NCBI GenBank assembly: GCA_963662155.1
Contig: OY759265.1
Coordinates: 43,840,227 to 43,904,226 of the forward strand
Length of the DNA: 64,000 nt
Direction: 5' to 3'
Origin: Lamellibrachia columna
Lineage: Eukaryota; Annelida; Polychaeta; Sabellida; Siboglinidae
Position 1 is the first letter of the stretch. The number at the start of each line of letters is the position of its first letter. Shown in pieces: positions 37,101 through 46,100 of this stretch. Made by a program: the position numbers and the translations under genes. The notes beneath the pieces were generated by a model that did not search any database, was not told the DNA's origin, and was given only the letters and a program-made list of their open reading frames with translations.

Positions 37101-40100
37101 GTAATCTTTGTTTGAGTTGCTCAGACAGTATTGTTGAATTTTAGCCTCGATGAAGAAGATGCAGACCTTCCAGCAAAGAAAGCAAAAACAGATACGATTG
37201 AGGTAATTAAATTGATATTAATGCAGATTTTTGTTTTACATGCAAATTCATGTTTGTTTGTTTTTTATCCATATTTGTCTATTTGTTGATTTGTTGAAAA
37301 TGCAGTTGCCATCTTTGATCATTTGTTAATTTATGTGGCAAGGCACTGGTGCTGCCATCTAGTAGTAGTTAGTCTGACAAAGGCAGCTGAAAGTTTCTGA
37401 AACATCACAGCAAAACAAAAGCAGATTGATTGTGAAAAACATTTAAAATACTTAGATTAGATCAATTACAATCTGATGAGCTTGTTCAGAAGAATGCATG
37501 GGTGTGACATTGTATAGCAATGAGTTGCTTGTGCATGTACTTTGGCTTCCAGTACTCAATGTCATTATGTTTGTTTCAGCAACAAGAAGTTCTGGCTGCA
37601 TCAACGAGTGAGACGGCCACCGACCAGATCATGCAGGAGGTATGTCGTTGTATCTCACTGTTCAGTTTCCTTCAAGCCTCCATGCCCTGCTTTTATGCTA
37701 TCACCATGATTTATTCTGAAGTGAATAATATGCTGTGCCTTTGCGGTACGTTGTTGTTACGGTATGTAATTGGTATTCAAGAATAAATCCCGTTTTTCAA
37801 TCTTTCACGGCTGCTTTCTCACTACTTTTGTGAAAATTCTATCAGTTGTGTAACAGAGAGTATGGTGAAGATGGTTTTGCAAGAAATATGATATCTTTGT
37901 TTAATAAAGAGGGAATTGATTCTCAATTTACCAATATTTGGTGAAAATGGTGGCCACTTTGTTTGTTACCATGGAGATGGGGGTCTGACAGGAAAAGTTC
38001 AGTATATTTTTACTCGACAAGACCCAGCCTACAGTTTGGGAAGAAAAATTGCGCTAACTATGCAAATTAAAAATAAAATCATGTTTGTAGTCTGACTCAC
38101 TGCAGGAGTCGCTGAACGATACTGAAGTCTGGAGGGTGAGTAGATTCTACAGTCAGTGAATCGTCATATCACAGTTTGTTTTATGTTACTGTTAAGGGGA
38201 GGTATAGCTGCTAGAATGATGTTTTTTTAATTACTAAAAATGTGTTTCCTCCGAATTCCAATAGCTTTGTATGTTTACTATCAATAAAGTTCACTTTTAC
38301 AACAATGACATACCTCTAAATTAGTTTTATTCATGGATAAAGCTTGCATCTACCATGTAGTCAATGCCATCATTTAATCTTTGGTGGACATTTACAAGGA
38401 ATGACGTTTTGACAAAGAGAAAGTACAACGCTGGAAATTAAAATGATATGGGCATCTGGTCTGTATTGTTGTGTTCCCCTGCATATTCTTTTTTAAAAAA
38501 AATTTGCAATATCTTGGGGATAGTGAATAAAAATGTGTTGCCAAATGTTACATTTAGAATATCATAATTTTGAAAATTCAGAAAAAGAAAGCCATAATAT
38601 TAGAAAAGTTTGTTAGAGGAGTTCTAGAGTTAACTAAACCATTGACAATTGTGAAAGTGTTATGATAAAATATCCATTACTTTTTAAGTGTTGTAATTTT
38701 TTAGAGGGGCTACAATTCCTTCATTCCTTAAAAAAAATCCTATCCAGAGGCCATATTTATTGTAAATAATATTTTTGTGCAAAATAAAACTGCAGATCAG
38801 GGATGATTTTTGAAGGGCATAACTGGTGTGCAACAATCTCTCTAACAACAAATGTCTTAACTATGTTTGATACCACAACACAATTGCCGCTGTAATAGGG
38901 AATGTTGCTATTGTTCGATTCACAAATATTCTGGATTAAATTGACATGAACCAAATAAAAAAATCTTTATACATTGCATGTGTTATGTAGTATAATTATT
39001 TTGTCATTTCTTAAGGTAGCTGGGGTGACTATTATATACTTGTCTTGAATTGAGCACTTTCAGTAGAAGTTTTTAAGATAAATTTTATTCACAGATTGTA
39101 ATACTATTGAAATTAATATTGAAATACTATATAATATTGAAGATTAATAAAATCTTGAGTTTTTCATTTATTATGTTACCAAAAAATTTTTATATTTTTT
39201 TTTATGTGATAAAATTGCTACAAAATGCAAAATTATATCGTTTTGAGAAAATTTGAGAGAATAAATTACATACATGTAAGTATAACAGTGTCACTGATAA
39301 CTTTACAGAAAATTACATGTGCTACACCACCATGAATAAGTTCGCAATAAGTTTACACTTTTTTAAAGTGGCAGTGTATTTTTGACATAAATCCTTCACA
39401 ATCGTAATTCAAATTCGTGTAATTTTGCCTACATTGCAGCTTTTTCTGAAAAAGTAAATCAAGCATCATTTCCTGGTTAGTGCTAACAGAAATGTTGCGT
39501 ATCATGCATGAAATGTGACGTTTTTCACTGGCGTTTTACATATTGTTGACAAAACATAATAGCCATAGTTACGCCAGCCATCTGAAAAACATGTGGCAGG
39601 GCGTGTTTACGATTATTCTGATTGGCCCACCAGGTCACATCTACTTGGTCGTTTCCATTACAGGTTCAACGGCACAATGAACTACTTTACCGCTGATATT
39701 TGCTGGTTTAAGGGCATGTATTAGTAGATATATTACTGATGTGTACTGGAATCACAGTAACCAAACAATATGTTCCGCGTTCACGGCAAACAAATAAAGC
39801 TGGTTCCAAGATCTAAGCATATGTGGTCATTACTATGGAAACATTGTCAGCGTTTCTAAGCAGTCAGGGGGATTTCCAAAAGGACTGGTTTTTTGAAGGA
39901 TGGATTGGCAAAATACGATATTAGTGCCGGGTGATTATTTGTGGTGTCGACGTTCAGTTCAATATTAAAAAAAAAAAAAGTCACGTTAGCCACCCCAGCT
40001 ACCTTAACATGATCGCCGCCTACTACAACAAATAGACAAATAGTTGTTTAGCTGTATTCTTGATTATATATTATTAGAAAATAGACAGTAGTAACATAGT

Positions 40101-43100
40101 AAAAATAACATAGTAACCTGGGTAGTTCCTATGACAGTGACCAGATTTGGTCTTAATAGGAGTATCTAGTGCCATATATCAATTTGTAATTAAAATTTTA
40201 CATTACATTATTAACTTTAATAATTACTTTTTAACTAATACTATTAATTAATAGTTATAATGATGTGTTTTGTTGGTTTTGTGAACATATTTTATTGTAT
40301 TATATGTTGGGATGTCATTGTAAATGGGGCAAATAAAAATTTTCTGATTCTGTCAATTAAAACATCCATGTTCTGTTTCATCAGCAGGAAGTGAGTGAAG
40401 CACTGCAGACAACATCTCCTACAAGTCTGGCTGAGCTGCAGCCGGTCGCAATCCCGGATGTCAACGATGAGACTGAGCCACAAGGTGCCCCCATACAGGC
40501 TGAGTCGTTCAGTGTGACACAGATGATTGAGGAAGCGATGGAGAGGGAAGAACTGGCTCCAGAAGAAGGTGATGAAGATGTGATTCTGGTCGATGATGTA
40601 GTGGAGGAGGTGCGTATAACAGATGGGTTTTTTAATTGTTTTATCATGTAAGTATCATTGTCATTAGAAGGTACAAAATCGTTTTTAATGTTAAATCATG
40701 ATATAGTATAAACTATATCTATCCTAATGTCTTTACTGCCCAATATTTTTCATATAATTTACTGTTTAATTTGAATGTTTCGACTCAAATATCATGTTTA
40801 TATTTCATACTGATTGGCAACATTGATATTCATAAACAGATAATGGTCAAATTATGTATGCAAGATTGTGGTTCATTAAAACACATTTGGACAGGCACGA
40901 TGTTAGAATATATTTAGTTTATACTATATAACACGATTTAAAAAAAAAAACAGACTACCTTTAAGTAATATAACATCAGTGAAGTGTCAACGTCAGAAAT
41001 AGTCAAAAAGATATTTTTCATGAAGCAAGAGCAGTCTTTCCCAAATATTATGTTAAAGAAAACAATGTCAGGATGAAATGCTCCTGGATTTGCTTGGTTC
41101 TGTGCATAGGAAAGCATTAATGATACTGTCAGTGAAAAACACCCAAGACTGACATTAATAAATACTATTGTATCAGGCTTACAAGCTCACTCAACACAAT
41201 GTTCCGAAGCAACTTATGTGCATAAAACCCAATGCGTGCATGATAAAAAAGCACCATTCTCTGTGCAGACGGAGCCTCTACTTGTGACGGGGATGAGTGA
41301 TGACCAGGAGGAGGAGGAGGAAGAGGAGGAGGGGTTCACTTCGGAGCACCCGGAGCAGGTCGACAGTGTAAGTCATCTACCTACATCTTGTCGCAAATTA
41401 TATCTGAATGGGATACCAGAAGAAGGTGATTTAACAAGGCAAGGCAGAGCACCCAGATGACAAGTGGACAAGGAAACCATTGGCTTATTGAGAGTCCAAC
41501 AATGTTTTATCTATGTGTAACCCACCCTCCTGAGATATTTGTCACTTTTGTTTTTAAACATTAACATACTGCTAACATCCACACAATATGTAGATAATTT
41601 GTTCCATTCATTTATTGTCCTCTGTGAGAATGAGTACTTCCTGATATCCAATCTACACTGATCCTTCACTAATGTTACTTCATGTCCTCTAGTTCTGCTA
41701 TCTTTGAGAAAATATATTTCTATCAATATTTTCATACCCATTCAATATCTTAAAAACTTAAATTTGATCTCCTCTTAACCTCCTTGTCTGTAGGGTTGTT
41801 AAACCACATTCTTTTAGGCAGTCTTTACAACTAAGTTCAGATTTTTGGGAATGTCATCACACAACAAAACTATCCTCGCTGTCCTGGAGTAGTACTACAC
41901 CGCCCCTGGCAGATCGACCTGTTGAAATGTGGAGTTGTCAGTTTTTCCCACACCATGTGGGGATGTAGGCTGAATCAGTTGTACTTTGTCCCACTTGCTG
42001 TCCTGTTCGGCGTGTTTCTGGGAACTAGACGCGCCCATGGCCATACTTTGAAGAGCATTTCCTGGAAATATCTCTCATTACCCGTCTGACCAGCAATGAC
42101 AGGTCCATAGCCAATTAAGGTTAAGTTGCAGGCTTCATAGATTCGAGTTCGTACTCTCATTTGGTAAGACAGCAACTGAGACATCAGCACTTCAACAGGT
42201 CGATCTGCCAGGGGTAATGATGTACGGGGTAGTTAGAAGCCCCTGGCAATGAGGATGAATAAAACTGTATAAAAGTTTATGTTTTAGATAATAAGGCATT
42301 TGAGGTGCTAAGTTGTATGTAACGTTGTGAGGTTGTGCCTCTATACAGAGTGAGGAGGAGGAAGAGGGGAGTGATGATGAAGAAGAGGGAGATGAAGATA
42401 ACGAGGATGAAGAGTCAGAGTCGGGCGATGATAATGATGTTGTCATTGTTGGTATGTGGCTGCTTTGTTTACGTTTTAAAAGTTCAAAGTCTGAATGTTT
42501 TTATATATAACAAATTATGGTTCATTAACCCAAGGAGTGACCAATGATAAATTTCCACGGTGTACACAAATCGGAGTTATTAATAAGGGTGCTTTTAAAA
42601 AATCATAACGTCGCTAATAATTAGCGCACAAATGTGATTGAGGTATCATTTTGTTGATAAAAAAACTATTATAATATAACAAATACTTTAACCCTGCTAC
42701 CAAATAATTACTGAGTGGCTGTATTTCCGTATCTCCAATTTGGAAAATGTAGCCATACATGTTAGCTACAAAATAAAACAAAAATGAATCAGATATGTTG
42801 AGAACTTTTATTTTTATGATTTTTCCAATCGCACCCTCTCTCTTTGTCAACTGTTCCCCTTCCATTATGTCCAGCCCACTTTAACTGAACCAGCTTCCTC
42901 CTTAAACTCTTTCACTCCAGCCTCAGCTCCTCCATTCTTACATTGAGCACATCTGTTCATCGGTTGTTAAGTCGACTGCCACTGGGTTTGTTGAGCTTAC
43001 TAAATGATTATCCGTGGAATGTTTCCCAGATGACGATGATGATGAGGAGGAGGAGGAGGAGGAGGAGGAGAATGAGGACAGTGGGGAGAACGCAGCTGTG

Positions 43101-46100
43101 CCCACATCCCAGCAGCCTCCTGTCAGACTCCAGACAGCCGAGTCAACACCAGGTAAACAGGAATTTGTTTAGTATTCATTGACGTTTTTGTTATTTCTGT
43201 AAACGAGGCAGTGTTGAAAAAAGTTGATGTGATGTTAATTGGTGTGTATATAATTATCATTTCTGAAGTGCCAGTTATCTAAAATCCAGGTGCCAAAGAT
43301 TGTATAATCAATGAAAAGTAATAAAATAATACTGTTATAATAAAAAATTATATAAAATATGTATTATAAAATATTATTGTTGCCCTCCTCGTTGTCGTAG
43401 AAATTCAGGGTGAGGCTGGCCTCAATTTATAAAATAATATATACATTAAAAATATTATAAAACAACTGATATAAATATATTATAAAACAATATATATATA
43501 ATATAAATTAAGATAAAATTAACAAACTAACAGTAAATTTTTTCCTACTTCAGCAGTGACCAGGGGTCAGCAAGGCCTGCATGTGGCGGAGCCGTCCAGC
43601 CATTCTATCATGTCACGTATGCCGTCACTGACCGCTGCCCGTCACCTCACACCCTTCATAATTGTAAGTAGTCCTTGACCATTAGGTTGCTGGGTATGGT
43701 GTACTCCTAGGTCTTAAAGGAATACTCATGAGAGAGATAGGTTTGTAATTTGATGGCATCGCTATCTTCCCCTTCTTGTAGACGGGAATAACCCAGGCAA
43801 GCTTCCAGTCTGCAGGCACCGTACCTTGGTCAAGGGATGCTTGGTGTATGAGTGTCAACACTAACATAGTGTCAGTGCCATAGTCTTTCAGGAGCCTGGC
43901 TTGAGGTTCAATAGCTTCAAGTAGTTTCCTCACACCTGATTTGTATACTGTAATAGGTGGTGAGTCACTAAATGTACTAATTCCAGGGCCCACTGGGTAA
44001 AAAAAAAAGGATTTACATTTAACTTTTTACAAATCTTCAATGATATATATATATATATATATATACCGTATTCAACCTATTAAACGTACATGCTCTAATT
44101 AGCATACACGCCTTTTTTAATCAGCAAGATCCATACTTATTGTAATTTGACTGGTGTGGAACAACTGAAAAGTGTCGCCATCAGTTGGCACCACTTTTCA
44201 GTTGTTCTACACTAGTCACCAAATTACACTATTTTTACTATATTTACACAACTATTTTTCAAGCGTACTGTAGGCTTACTAGGCTGAAAATGGTATATGT
44301 CACATGGGTGTTCCTATCTGTTCACATTCTCCCTTACCCCATGACAGGCTGAGGGTGGTTCGTTTGAGGCGGGAGATGATGGCATTGTACCAAGCACCCC
44401 CACCCTTCCAGTACCACGACGTAGCGATGGTTTCGCTGAAGCTGTCAGGTTAGTAGATTCGTTGACGTTACAGTAATAATATATCTTGTGGCATTCGAGA
44501 CATTGTTAAAAACATCTCTTTCGTGCAGCCTTTGGAACACTCTGTTGCTAACATTATAATGACTTATTAATCTTTACGTATTAATCTTATTATTTATTTA
44601 ATTTGTTTAAATTATCTGCTTAACTTATATGTTTATCTGATTAATCGACTTAATTTAGTTGTTTTTTTAGCTTATTTATTTAACTTATGTTTCTTGTCTT
44701 TTTTTTTATTTACCCCGGACACATAGCACATTGAAAATGTATAATGAATAATAAACAAATAATAGTATCCAACTCCAGGGAGAGAGCCCCTTGCCTGTGT
44801 CAAGAACATTTGTAATGATTGTCTATTATTCAGGCCTAGTGGCTCTGGCATTTCATGAACAATCAAACTGATCTAGTGTCCACTACGACGCGCTACCTCG
44901 TGTGAATTTGTTTTGGTGAAAAAAAACTATTACATTTATTACTGGGTCCGATCAAAATTCTGCAAAATAGGACACAAGTGGTCTGGCTCTATAAATATGG
45001 TCTGGGTCTACAAAAGTGGTCTGGCTCTACATAAGTGGTCTGGCTCTATAAAAGTGGTCTGGCTCTATGTAAGGCTATTAACACTTTCGCATGCTACTCG
45101 ATCTAATTATCAAAGTCACTTCTTTCATTTAAACAAACGTATGCAGTCTTACTAAATCCACTGCACATATGTATTCACACACATAGCTTAATATCAAAGC
45201 ACCTGATTCGTGATGGGCGAAATAAGTCTAGGCGGGAAATTCGAAGGCATTTTTCTCATGAAGCTGCATTGGATGGAATTTTTTATTGGGGGCCAATAAA
45301 CTTGTTTGGTCAGTCGTGACACCGATTGACAGTTGACGTGTGATCCTGTGCTTCAGTTCGCCACAAGTGTCGCGTCAGTTCGTCTTCAGCGGCAGTAGTG
45401 ACGGACTCGCTCAATTGGAGGAACAGAGAGGTGAGAATTCTTATTGCCCTTAACCAGGAGTAAAGCCAGGCACCCTTATGTTTAAGTTTGTGAAAAATCA
45501 CTGTGTAAGGGATGATCTCAAAACATGACTACATGAAACTGATGTTATATAACCTCAGACCCCCCCCGCTACATGAAACTTTGAATTTCATTAACCTGTG
45601 TGCAAATTTGGCAATTTTGTATTCACCAGGTGCATTCCAGCAAACTGTTATTGGAAAATAAATGATATTTTTGGGTGAAATTTTTTTTTACAAAAACAGC
45701 TGTTGACCTCCCTCTGTCCTCGTGAAACCACTTTTCTAGTATTTTACGCTGATTTTTTAGATCATCCCCAAGTCATCTCCTAAGAACGACATTAGATAAT
45801 GTGTCATTCCCTCGTACGTAAGGCGTCACGATGTTGAACTTTCTTCCAGGGATGGATGACACGAACTTCGACCTGTCCCAAACTTTGACCTGTCCGTCGG
45901 GTAACCGCAGTGTACCGACAACCCCCGTGCCGATTATCTCGGTGACGGAGGCGTCACCACCAGCGTCAGAAGAACAGGACACGGAAACCACTGGAACTGC
46001 CCCACAACCTGAAGCGGCTGCATCGGAATCAAGACAGTCAGGGTAGGGCGGCTTATCTTTTATCTTATGCCATGTTCTAGTAGGAGTTTCTTGCTATTGA

